Source: Amphiura filiformis
Taxonomy: Eukaryota > Echinodermata > Ophiuroidea > Amphilepidida > Amphiuridae
Assembly (NCBI RefSeq): GCF_039555335.1
Contig: NC_092628.1
Span: 62,044,235-62,108,234 of the forward strand
DNA length: 64,000 bases
Direction of reading: 5' to 3'
Position numbers and translations under genes: made by a program. Below are positions 35,101 through 44,671 of the stretch, one piece after another. Below the pieces are notes generated by a model, which searched no databases, was not told the origin of the DNA, and saw nothing but the letters and a program-made list of their open reading frames with translations. How positions within the stretch are numbered: position 1 is the first letter of the stretch; each line of letters opens with the position of its first letter.

Positions 35101-36433
35101 CTCGTACTGTCCGGTTTTGTACGACCGTTTCAGCTCGAAGAAATATGATCCGTGTTGGTGTTACGACAACACGACGGATGTTGACGTAATGTGGTGGGAG
35201 TTCTTCTGCTGTGCTATCATTTTCAGATACGCTTTGAAGTGTGACGAGCTCTGTGTTCAAAGCCTCCTCTAAATTACAAAATCGATCATCTTCAAGCCAA
35301 ACATGAGCGACATCCGTTATTGCAGAGGCAATAAGGTTTGGTGGAGCTTGAGAAATAAGCTTCATCAGTCCTGGGGTGCATCTATCTAGAAACTTGGAAC
35401 CTCGTGATAAAAGTGATTCCATGGCATACAAAGTATCAAAGTCTTGTAAGGCGTTATGGTCTGGTTTCCATGTTAGAGGCTGATGTTGAACGCCATTGAT
35501 AGCTGAAAAATATACACTAAAACCGTTCCGTTGTAGACGTGTGTAGAGAGGCCACAACGGAGATTCTTCGATATTGGAGCCTCGAGTATTTGCTGCTTTA
35601 CGATACTCCAGACACACTACAGAACATTTGCCAATAGTGTCGGCATTACAAGTCGAATCTGAGACCGATATGTCGCGATTCCACAATATGCCTTCTGTTA
35701 CGATTTGTGGATGCACCACATAGGGCATATGTTCTTTTAGCTCTGAGCTATACAATTTTGGTGGATAAAGCAATGGCAGAAATATGCGGAATCCATCAAG
35801 AAGTACATCAACAATCACATATGCTTCCAAATCGTAGTAACCCATCTCTACCTTCTTCACAATGTCCGTCCCTCTTTCATGAAGAACCACACTAAGGCTT
35901 CTAAGATCATGTTCAAACTTTGCTTGAAGCGTGTGCGTACTTTGTCCAATGCAGGCGTGATTAACAAATGTGTACTGATCTTTGAATGCACCGAATGATA
36001 TACTTTTCATGGTCAGTACGTGGACCGCGTCTGCCTTCTTTACTCGACTATTGTCACCATCATATTGTCGGAATTCAAGCCACCCGGATGTTGAAGAAGA
36101 ATTTTGATGGTCTTCGGTAGGCGGCATTGCTCCCTTTGCCGGGACAGACGAACGGTTACTTCTGCACCACAGCCGACAAAGATCACGCATCATTTGCACA
36201 CCGCTACGTTGTTCCTCAAGACCTATAAAGTCAATATTGACTGATTTCTTGACATCATTGCTGACAACAGTGTTCTCATTCTCAGACCACCTTTCAATCG
36301 TAAATGGCTTGAGGAGCAATTCCACCTGTTCTCGATTAGTTGCAGCCTGTAAATTAGTGAAGGATGCATGTACCTTTTGAAGACGACTGGGAGCTCTTGA
36401 TTTAGCCCCTGCTTCGGGTATGTCGGTAGCCAT
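29082..36433 (-). CDS. Cellular RNA-dependent RNA polymerase fused to a nucleotidyltransferase-like domain
   Basis: Four-exon gene on the minus strand, exons 34854-36433, 34145-34364, 33578-33773 and 29082-32937, all with GT-AG introns that keep phase. The product would be about 1,950 residues: N-terminal region, eukaryotic RDR (QDE-1-type double-psi beta-barrel) polymerase, then a TUTase/PAP-like domain, a KH-like segment, an RG tract and an unassigned C-terminus. RDR enzymes copy RNA into double-stranded RNA feeding small-RNA silencing. They are patchily retained in animals (nematodes and lancelets among others). The ATG at 36431-36433 (MATDIPEAG) sits 3 nt inside the first coding exon, just after an acceptor at 36437-36438, implying a non-coding 5' exon that I did not find. 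One apparent 1-bp deletion near 32155 breaks the frame inside exon 4. Confidence 0.85.
32157..32937 (-). CDS. RdRP exon 4, catalytic part
   Basis: Starts GQLFLNRQVITLLSQLGI and runs to IANAHLANADIQ. It contains the catalytic loop SGSDLDGDMYFVTW, with the three metal-binding aspartates of DLDGD encoded at 32357-32371. GDVMVTKNPCFHPGDVRKFQ and DCIVFPSKGKRPHPNE are the expected preceding blocks. All three catalytic Asp are present, so the polymerase centre looks intact. The frame then ends 8 codons later unless one A is restored in the run at about 32159-32162. Confidence 0.93.
33578..33773 (-). CDS. RdRP exon 3
   Basis: Encodes VSKALDMESTPSAFQIRYAG then CKGVVSTWP, IRPSMKKFES and LEVMATTHP. The PSAFQIRYxGCKGVV and RPSMKKFES blocks are diagnostic of eukaryotic RDRs. 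Acceptor ATGCCACAG and donor CCAG|GTAAGA. Confidence 0.93.
34145..34364 (-). CDS. RdRP exon 2
   Basis: Encodes WMGDLSEERCVASYVARMGQ through YCFSDGVGTISQDLAAD. The ARMGQFFSSS and FSDGVGTIS blocks are hallmarks of RDRs. Acceptor TTCAAG|A and donor GAC|GTAGGT join in phase with exons 1 and 3. Confidence 0.92.
34854..36433 (-). CDS. RdRP exon 1 (N-terminal region and start of RDR domain)
   Basis: 526 codons ending in phase 2 at AGAAG|GTAAGG. The first 420 or so residues are RDR N-terminal sequence with no named motif that I can place. The RDR core begins with YVNIRRVVVTPTRIIFLRAE, then FLRVAFRDEDYCKL, GIRVGSRCYEFLACSNSQLR and WFFVPDGTQ, all signature blocks of the eukaryotic RdRP family. The acceptor TTTCTTTGCAG lies directly upstream. 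Confidence 0.9.
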
Positions 36434-36862
36434 TATCTGCAAAGAAAATCAATATTTGTTGTAATTATACAGAGTGGATTTCAATTATATTTTACTTCAT
36501 TCCTATTTAACTTCGGTTGACCTTGCAATGCACTTGCATTGTTCTCCCAAAGAGGTTCAGATTCTGCAAATTGAACTTGCTCGTCTGCTTTTTCATACTG
36601 GCATCCGAACCTCAGTAGGCAAAATGATGGAAGAACTTCATCGGATAAATCTAAACTGTATTGGGATTATCATAACTATCTTCTTATTATAACTATCAAA
36701 TGTCTTAAAGAAATCGCCCCTGTATTTCCTCCAGTTTCACTTTTACTCATTACCTCATGTCCAGTATTAGGAATCAATCTAATAATATCTTACTGAATGA
36801 AAATTAACCCAAGAAAGGGTGGTCCCAAGTTCATAGCACACCCGGGGGGTACTCAAGTTTGG

Positions 36863-37208
36863 TTTTGGTAGGGACGTGCCGCTGAGATTTTGGAAGTGGA
36901 CCCATAAATATACCAATTTTTCTAAAAATTTGGACCCATTTATATACCAAAAGTCAAAATTTTCGGCCAAATTTAACCAAAATTGTCTTAGTTTTTACAA
37001 ATTTTCCCAAAATTTTGGGAAAATTTTGAAAATTTCGGCTAGATCACGGAAAAATTGGGCGGTTTTCCGAAAAAATTGAGAAAATTTTGAAAAAGGACCC
37101 ATTCATATACCAAAATAGGCTTTGAAAAAGGGGTCATTGATATACCAGAAGGCTGAAAATGCTACCCATATTTGCGGCACGTCCCCGTATGGTCATTTGT
37201 ACTGAGTA
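36863..37208. mobile_element. Truncated MITE, CCCGGGGGGTACTC family
   Basis: Starts at about 36840 with CCCGGGGGGTACTCAAGTTT and runs in the opposite orientation to 13959-14343, matching it to TTTGTACTGAGTA at 37208. There the terminal C/G run is missing and the TTAA-type MITE follows directly. The left boundary could be taken as 36841; the TIR region is 36841-36890. Confidence 0.75.
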
Positions 37209-37815
37209 GTGGGACATGAGAGCACCTCAGACCTATCGAATCGCATTCTGAATACGAAGCATGTCTTTCTGATATCTAATAATTTTCATTTTTTGAAAAT
37301 CACAATATAATACAAATTTTATGACAAATTATAAAAATTTGATATTTTTCAAATTTTGATATATAACAGTCCTCGAAGTAAATTATATAAATCTAATGAT
37401 ATATTCTTAAAGTGTATGTAGCAGGAGGAAAAGCCGACGGTCAATTGAAAATTTTGACCTTTCATATTGAAGATATGGATTTTATTCCCAAAAAGACCTA
37501 ATTTTTTTTTTGAGTTTTGGGAAAAAAAATCCATATCTTCAATACGAAAGGTCAAAATTTTAAATTGATCGTCGGCTTTTCATCCCACCTACATACACTT
37601 TAAGTATAAATATTTAGATTTATAAAGTTTACTTCAAGTACTGTTAAATATCAATTTTTAATGATTTGCCATAAATGTGTATTAAATTGCGAATTTCAAA
37701 AAATCAAAATTATTCAGAATGACATTCTTCGTATTCAGAATGCAATTCGATATGTCTGATGTGCTCTAATGTCCCAAAATAAATACTGTCCAAACGTTCA
37801 TACCCCACCCCTTAA
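37209..37815. mobile_element. Palindromic TTAA MITE, copy 1 (left end lost)
   Basis: Same family as 48161-48812, 53600-54265 and 58050-58411. The two halves mirror each other around a centre at about 37505: GGTCAATTGAAAATTTTGAC, CATATCTTCAATACGAAAGG, CTACATACACTTTAAG and so on. The right end is CCCCTTAA; the expected left end with TTAA is missing, replaced by the end of the previous MITE. Confidence 0.85.
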
Positions 37816-38463
37816 GAATTGAAAGAGTCTTTTTCAGAATAAAGATAGAATATATAACTAAAACTCCAGTATATGAAATTGATGTCCACTACAGTTGGAT
37901 GAAAGGTAAATTATCGGATCCACCCTAGGTTGGAATTCTATCAGACGTGGAACAGCATTTACCAATTTACACCCTTGGTATAATTATTCTGAAAGAGGTT
38001 TTGGTTTATTGTCTCAATGTACATGGAATTTGCCACAAATCTATCGTATTAAAGGTTTTATGTAGGCAACAATCAAAGTAATTAACAGTACTATATTTTC
38101 TTTACCCATAGTGTATATATCATACTAATGTACTACGATATAGTAATACACTGAGGCTATATACATGAAGTAGTGTTAGTCTCAGGTAATACCGGTACGC
38201 CTATACCTCCTAACAACCGACAGCTAACAATAACAACATAATTCACACGACAAAAATAACGATGTTAAAAAAAAATAAACATACTTTATTATACAGATTA
38301 TGGTAACCTACGCATCACAGTCCAAGTTCATGACTCTCATGACACGTCAACGGTAGTAAAATATCAGACGCGTATTAGACTCCACAACAGAGAGTTTGGT
38401 TCCGTGTTTGTGTGGAGGGAGCGGATCCATACTGGTTGCTGAGAAGACTAGACGTGCATGTGT
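37816..38463. other. Intergenic, no gene seen
   Basis: AT-rich DNA upstream of the RdRP gene (which reads away from here). Could hold its promoter and a non-coding first exon, but nothing specific can be pointed out. Confidence 0.35.
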
Positions 38464-38545
38464 AATTAGTCTCCTCCGCAGCCAGTTTGGCTACGCTCCC
38501 TTGTGTGGAGGGAGCAGAACCAAACTGGCTGCTATGGAGACTAAT
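38464..38545. repeat. Foldback MITE, CTCCGCAGCCAGTTTGG type
   Basis: ATTAGTCTCCTCCGCAGCCA pairs with TGGCTGCTATGGAGACTAAT across GTTTGG...CCAAAC. A half-copy (GAGTTTGGTTCCGTGTTTGT) precedes it at 38392. Confidence 0.75.
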
Positions 38546-38754
38546 GTATTATTTCTTGAGCAGATCCTGGGAATTGGTATTCAGCATATTCATGATTCAA
38601 TAGCACACCACATTTCGCCATAATTCATTCTAGAAACGCTTGCTGTTAGAATAAGAAAAATTTTAATGCTAAATTATTGCACATTCTAGGGAAGCGTGGT
38701 TACTGTTTTGAAATAACCGAGTGAGAGGGTTTTCAAGAAAATATTTTTCCTGTC

Positions 38755-39720
38755 AAAACTGAAGCATCCTCTGTATAAAAGAAAATATGAATATTAACTG
38801 CACATCATATATAACTATTCATGATACCCAATTGTGGCATATTTGAGGTCGTTTATGAAGCAGAGAATTTTATTTAAATTTTATATACGCCAAAATATTT
38901 TTTAATTGAGCAAGAATAAGGATAGAAAAACGTTAAAAAATCTATGTATAAATAACATTAGACCCGGCAAAAGATTACTGTTTCGTTTTTATGGTATTCT
39001 AATCTTTTATTTCCCGAAGAAACATTTGGGGTCTAAAATGGATTTTTTATGTAATTGATAAAAACATCGAACGTGTATACAAGAAAAATGGTAGGTTTTT
39101 CTCTATAGTATTTTACTGACCATGGAAATGTACTGAGACACAAGCACGTGTCAAAATCGATATAATGTATTGTCCATATAGACGCCCAGTTATCATGCTT
39201 ATCGTTGATTTTTTTGTATAAAACACGCAGTTAACCACAATTGAGCGCTAATAATACACATAAATGTTTTATTTGAAATATAATTCCAAAATATGGTACG
39301 TTTTCTGCCTTTGCTTGTCACGTGGTAGGCCTATGTTGAAGTTGCGATTATATCTTCGAATAAGTTCCAAATGAATTCCAACAAGACAAGTAGCCGAGTG
39401 GTCTAAGGCGCTGATGGGTTTATAGTGTGTCCAAAGCAGTCCGCCGCCGTGAGTTCGAACCCCGCCTCCGCCAAACTTTAATGAAGTGAAATTAAAATTG
39501 AAATTTTACTTTAAAAAATTTCATATTGGGGAAATGTGACTGGCAGAATTTATGTATGGCGTGGAGTGGTGTGATTCAATAGGTCAATTACCGTTGCGCT
39601 GCTGCACATAAACATTATGCCCCGGCATTATGCACACTTTAATTTGCATGTGCACGTCCTTGCCTCATTAAAACAATATTAATATTGTGGTAGCTAAGTA
39701 GTAATGTAGAAAGGAAAGGA
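38755..39720 (+). repeat. Third, diverged partial copy of the giant-IR arm
   Basis: Collinear with the left arm: 38760-38850 with 1828-1915 (ACTGAAGCATC, ATATTAACTGYACATCATAT), 38960-39040 with 2035-2105 (AAAGATTACTGTTTCG), 39285-39360 with 3290-3385 (CCAAAATATGGTACGTTTTC), and 39530-39575 with 3525-3575. It lacks the insert at 2129-3145, as the right arm does. Confidence 0.8.
39385..39473 (+). repeat. tRNA-like segment (Leu/Ser type) in third arm copy
   Basis: A box TAGCCGAGTGGTCTAAGGCG and B box GAGTTCGAACCCCG, with GACAAG... and ...CCTCCGCCA ends. It is better preserved than 3408-3506 and has a variable-arm-like CCGCCGCCG, but the anticodon stem is weak. A degenerate tRNA or SINE head. 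Confidence 0.5.
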
Positions 39721-40898
39721 AATACGTATGGAATTTTAGGCGAGATTGCCTCCATCAAAATTTGTCGCAAGTAAATACACCCCCTACACACACACCCATA
39801 ACATTTGCTGGCCTTGACTTGGTATTTGTTACATTTTTATTGTCATGAATGTTCATAACACAGACGTATAGCAGGAACAGTTAGTTGTATATTTATTTAC
39901 ATTCTTGGAGCTTTCGACACATTGTATAGGTCAACCAACTCGTCTACATGATAATTCTGACATCAAAGTATTAACATGAAGTGCAAGCAACTATTCAAAG
40001 TCAATCTCACTTTGCCACAAAATGCATGAGGATAATTGAACATAAAACTTGATAACATACAATAGACAACAATAATAATAATTGGTAACTTACGAAATCA
40101 GCTACGAGTAATAATAGTGAAGAAGCTATACGTGGTTCGCTCTTTTTAGCTGTCACCGACGTTAGAATAGGGTAATATCAATAACGAAAATATCATCCCG
40201 ATCACAGTGTGATCCCGATAAATGTCATTTCTGATTTGCCCAGTTAAAAACGTCTATGTCTGTCGTTTGTAATGTTATTGCGTGAGCATCACTAGCTGGC
40301 TATCATTGTGAGCATATCCTGGAATTCTAAAAATAAATGCGGGGAATTCCCGTCGGAATGATGTGCTCATGAAATCTCATTATATCCTGGGGCGATTAAA
40401 CACGATGATTTTCATGAATTGACGAGGGAGGGAGCTGTTTTATTCGTACTGCGTTGTAGTGTTATTGGTTGGGTAAAAACCAATAAGTGGCATACCATTG
40501 GATTGGCAGGCTTGGACTTTGAGCTTTTAGAAAAACAAGTTTAATAATTATATGAAAATTATATGCAAATTAGCTCATGAATAATTAATGAGCTCATAGC
40601 CAAATATGACGAAAAATATTTTGATTTACAAGCGTATCGGAGTACATCAATGTGGCATTTTCGTGCAGTTTTAAATACACTTGCGGTGTTTCTACATAAT
40701 AAAAAGAAATCCGAGTTTATTTGGACTATATTTAAAAAGTGTATAGACATTTTTGGGCTATTTTAGGGCAACATTTGGCCTAAAATGGTTAAAATATGCA
40801 AGTTTCCAACATGATGTGTAAATGGTAGTTATATTAGGAAAGAAGGTTTTATGTTGATAGGGGTTGATAGAGAAGTGATAAATATGTGATGCCGAACA
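39721..40898. other. Intergenic, no gene seen
   Basis: No coding motif. 40560-40600 has a local inverted repeat around GCTCATGAATAATTAATGAGC. Otherwise featureless AT-rich sequence. Confidence 0.4.
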
Positions 40899-41119
40899 TG
40901 CGATCAATTAAAATCCGTCGGAACTCGGAAATATTGATTTTGAGATAATAGCCAAACAAAGGTAATATTTCCTTTTGTTTCCTTTTGTTTTGGAAACTCC
41001 TGGTTGCTCAATTTTAATGGGGTTTTCTGCTCAATGCAGCTTTGTAAATGATTTTTACTATCATATAAGAAAATCTAAATTTAATATTTCCGAGGTCCGA
41101 CTGATTTTGCTTGATCGCA
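40899..41119. mobile_element. MITE with TGCGATCAA ends
   Basis: Left end TGCGATCAATTAAAATCCGT continues to CGGAAATATT; the right end is its near complement, ending ATTTTGCTTGATCGCA. TIR about 38 bp. A related end is found at 54800-54870. Confidence 0.75.
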
Positions 41120-41724
41120 TCACAATTTCGTGCCACGAAATTGATGGGGAGGGGGGGGTTCAGCCCTTTTAAAAAAGTGATCCTTGATCTACTAGTAAAC
41201 TTATTTATCTGTATAAGTGTTCCTAAAGCATTCAATAAGGCCAAAAACAAAATAGTTTGATTGCCTCCCAGTGAGATTTTTGGGGTGGGCCGGTAGGTCG
41301 GAAAAGTATTTTATTTTCTTATGATTCACTACTGTAGGCTATAGGCTTGTAGGCAATGAACATTGGTTATGTGGGAACATAAATCAGACTTTATAATATA
41401 CATGACACAACACAGAAATTGATTCAATGACTGAATACAGGCATAAGACGCAAAGTTTATTGGAAACATTGATGCAGGAACGGACAGTTATAAATGTTAT
41501 AGAAGTTTTACAGAAATGATTATTTAGAAAATATATAGTTTGACCTACCTACTACTACCAATCAGTCTGGAGTTATTAGCAAAAAGGTCAAAGGTTGAAA
41601 TTTGGACTCAACATGGGTCAAACACGGAAAATGTATCCGATTTTGATCAAATGGTGTCAAAATGTTTTTCTTGTTGTAATAATTGAGAAAAAGAATAGTT
41701 TTTACTATGTAGAGCGAGTTTGGG

Positions 41725-41895
41725 AGAGTGAGTTGGCGCAGTGGTAGTTCCCTCGACTTGCACCACTGAGGTCCCGGGTTCAAGACCCGGTCGTGTCCAA
41801 CGACTGTATATGTGCATTTGGGTTATCCCGATTCCATGCTCGCTCTCGCAGGTTTTCTCCAGGATCTCCAGTTTCCTCCTGCTTTCAAAAAATCG
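41725..41895 (+). repeat. tRNA-derived SINE, head and core
   Basis: tRNA-like head at 41725-41799 (A box GTTGGCGCAGTGG, B box GGGTTCAAGACCC), followed by a core GGTTTTCTCCAGGATCTCCA GTTTCCTCCTGC-like segment seen in several metazoan SINE families. The 3' end is unclear because an inverted SINE tail starts near 41937. Confidence 0.65.
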
Positions 41896-41936
41896 GTGAT
41901 TTCGTAAAAACAGTGGCATGATCGACGGGAACTAAT

Positions 41937-42117
41937 ATTCTGTGCAGCTCCCCAAATTCCATTGGGTGAAGGAAGTTTTTGATAACCAAATAACTAATCA
42001 TCGATTAAACAAACTTTATCACGAGGTTCGCCCTCGCAAATAATAAAGGAGACAAGTAGAAAAAGTGATCCCGCCTGGGAATCAAACCCAGGACCTCAGG
42101 TTTACAAGACCTGTGCC
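41937..42117 (-). repeat. Inverted SINE half, tRNA-Thr-derived
   Basis: On the minus strand: GGCACAGGTCTTGTAAACCT (anticodon loop CTTGTAA, Thr UGU), B box GGTTCGATTCCCAGG, then the SINE body CTACTTGTCTCCTTTATTAT. It is the mirror image of 42500-42680, with a TTAA MITE exactly between. Confidence 0.75.
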
Positions 42118-42499
42118 TTAAAGGCTTAATGTACGATTTCCTTCAAATTTTAAATTTGTCATTATATACCGTACTCAAAATGCTGAAATAATACTAGTAA
42201 TAATTATCGAGAATGGTTTCTGTCCATTTTGAGCTGAAATAACGAGGTAATGTGAAAGAAACACTGCTTGTTATTTTGGCCGTTTAACACGCAGTTCTAT
42301 GGGAGGACATAAAGTCATAATTCTTAAAATTATGACTTTATGTCGAACTTTGCTCTGTTTACCTACAAACACAACACATTTGGCTGATTCCATTTAGGTG
42401 CAAGTTGTGACATGTGTAAACATTACAAATATGCCAAAAAATCAGGTTTGAAAAAAATTTACCAAATTCATATTATAAGATCGTACATTATGACTTTAA
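42118..42499. mobile_element. TTAA MITE between two inverted SINE halves
   Basis: TTAA at 42118-42121 and 42496-42499. Same family as 25183-25525. Its centre is a hairpin GACATAAAGTCATAATTCTT / mirrored at 42306-42346. Confidence 0.75.
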
Positions 42500-42812
42500 T
42501 AAACCTGAGGTCCTGGGTTCGATTCCCAGGCGGGATCACTTTTTCTACTTGTCTCCTTTATTATTTGCGAGGGCGAACCTCGTGATAAAGTTTGTTTAAT
42601 CGGTGATTAGTTATTTGGTTATCAAAAACTTCCTTCACCCAATGGAATTTGGGGAGCTGCAGAGAATATTAGTCTGCGATAGGTTCGGCTGCAACTGGCT
42701 TAGTTGATGCGATCTGATTGTGATGATTCACCATGGCAGCGAAATTACAGCGCTTTGAATCCTTCAAGATCTAGCTGGAAAAAGGCGCTACATAAATTTA
42801 TTTTATTTATAC
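42500..42812 (+). repeat. tRNA-Thr-derived SINE with LINE-like tail
   Basis: Starts in the tRNA part (AAACCTGAGGTCCTGGGTTC), then the shared body, then GCGCTTTGAATCC and AAAAGGCGCTACATAAATTT followed by ATTTTATTTA. The GGCGCTAYATAAAT + ATTTATTT ending is the classical 3' tail of L2/CR1-mobilised SINEs. Confidence 0.75.
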
Positions 42813-43289
42813 CGGGCACACACAGAATGTTTTATAAAATGTTTTAAAATGTGGGCAAAATATTGATAACATTAAATGTTGGGTTATATAAAAGTCATGA
42901 AAACATTTGAAAAACGTCTTGTGTGAAAAAATGTTTCAAAATGTTGAAAAAAATGTCCTTATAAAATAATTTTTGCAAACGTTTAAAAGAATATTTCTTA
43001 AGCTTGCATGCATGTTTGCAAAAACATCAAAAACTGTTCATAAAATTTTATGAAGCATGTTATATACCCTTTATACAGTTTTTCTAACCTGCAAATGTTT
43101 TAGAACATTTTACTCGGTGCGCATGCCTATTATACAAGGTGTTATAGTATTATAATATTACATATATTATAGTTTTATATTTTATATTTTAATAGTGAGT
43201 GCTGTGGTTGTTTCCAGTCATGTTTCATTTTATCTTGGGATGTTAAACTATACAATTTTGAATCATTTTCTGAATCTATTGTTTTACAG
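42813..43289. other. Intergenic, no gene seen
   Basis: Dense in AAAATGTT / AACATTTT motifs (AATGTTTT-like), without coding sequence. Confidence 0.4.
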
Positions 43290-44660
43290 TATGCCTCCTG
43301 ATTATTTTTTGAAGAGGATATAGATAGGACAGTCCACCAAGCATTCATCATTGGTAGCCAATTCGCAATAAAATGCACCTTACAATACGCACCTTCCACT
43401 ACAAGAATGGGTAGTGATGTAAATGTCATATTCTGAAGCAACACCTGGGGCGGCTTTCCCGCCATTTCGGAACGCACATAATTGACGAGGTTAAAGCTGC
43501 AGAAATGACCAATAAAGACAGACCAATAAAGACATACCAATAAAACAGACCAATAAAGACAGACCAATAAAGACAGACCAATAAAGACAGACCAATAAAA
43601 CAGACCAATAAAACAGACCAATAAAGACAGACCAGACCAATAAAGACAGACCAATAAAGACAGACCAATAAAACAGACCAATAAAGACAGACCAATAAAG
43701 ACAGACCAATAAAGACAGACCAATAAAACAGACCAATAAAACAGACCAATAAAGACAGACCAATAAAGACAGACCAATAAAGACAGACCAATAAAGACAG
43801 ACCAATAAAACAGACCAATAAAGACAGACCAATAAAGACAGACCAATAAAGACAGACCAATATAACAGACCAATAAAGACAGACCAATAAAGACAGACCA
43901 ATAAAGACAGACCAATAAAGACAGACCAATAAAACAGACCAATAAAGACAGACCAATAAAGACAGACCAATAAAGACAGACCAATAAAAACAGACCAATA
44001 AAGACAGACCAATAAAGACAGACCAATAAAGACAGACCAATAAAACAGACCAATAAAACAGATAAAACAGACCAATAAAGACAGACCAATAAAGACAGAC
44101 CAATAAAGACAGACCAATAAAACAGACCAATAAAGACAGACCAATAAAGACAGACCAATAAAGACAGACCAATAAAGACAGACCAATAAAAACAGATCAA
44201 TAAAGACAGACCAATAAAGACAGACCAATAAAGACAGACCAATAAAGACAGACCAATAAAGACAGACCAATAAAGACAGACCAATAAAGACAGACCAATA
44301 AAGACAAACAAATAAAGACAGACAAATAAATTCCGCTTATAGCCGATCCACGCTGAGACACATCAAATTCACAACACAGGCATTACAATGGCAGATGTTC
44401 CGATGCAGATGATGTCCCCCACATGGCCAGCGTCCTAAGAAAGCAGATAAGATACACGAAGACACGAGAGCTTTCGGTAACAAAGAGATACTTGCTTATT
44501 CGTAAAACCAAAAACTGAAAATGTTACCAGATATAGAAAGTAGTGCATCAAAAACACAACATGGCCAAGATGGGTGGTTCCTGAGCTTCCACTGCATCAC
44601 TTGGTGGCCAGGTATTATTTGGATTTGATCACATAAACAAATGTTATTATTCTGGGATAT
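43290..44660 (-). pseudogene. GPCR pseudogene disrupted by a 14-bp minisatellite
   Basis: Duplicate of the receptor at 60937-62334. 43300-43380 matches its C-terminal end (FIANWLPMMNAWW), joined with loss of the third intracellular loop and TM6 to TM5 sequence (43380-43500). The middle (TM3-TM4) is replaced by the array 43505-44330. 44335-44640 matches TM3 back to the N-terminus. Several indels and stops. The long open frames across this region (248-378 codons of LLVCLYWSVFIG repeats) are artefacts of the array. Confidence 0.9.
43505..44330 (+). repeat. 14-bp minisatellite (ACCAATAAAGACAG)n
   Basis: Roughly 55-60 units of ACCAATAAAGACAG, with frequent 13-bp variants ACCAATAAAACAG. Three 14-bp units make 14 codons, and no unit contains a minus-strand stop, hence open frames in all three minus frames. 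The seed GACCAATAAAG is present once in the intact receptor at about 61876-61886. Confidence 0.97.
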
Positions 44661-44671
44661 TTGTGGGCATA

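Noticed and set aside
36474-36692. Upstream open frame next to the RdRP start as an additional exon
   Set aside because: Opposite strand to the gene and without motif.
43175-44311. Long open frame of 378 codons encoding LLVCLYWSVFIG repeats
   Set aside because: All three minus frames are open because the 14-bp unit has no stop; it is a minisatellite in a pseudogene, not a membrane protein gene.
43505-44330. CRISPR-like array
   Set aside because: Units are contiguous with no unique spacers and the DNA is eukaryotic.
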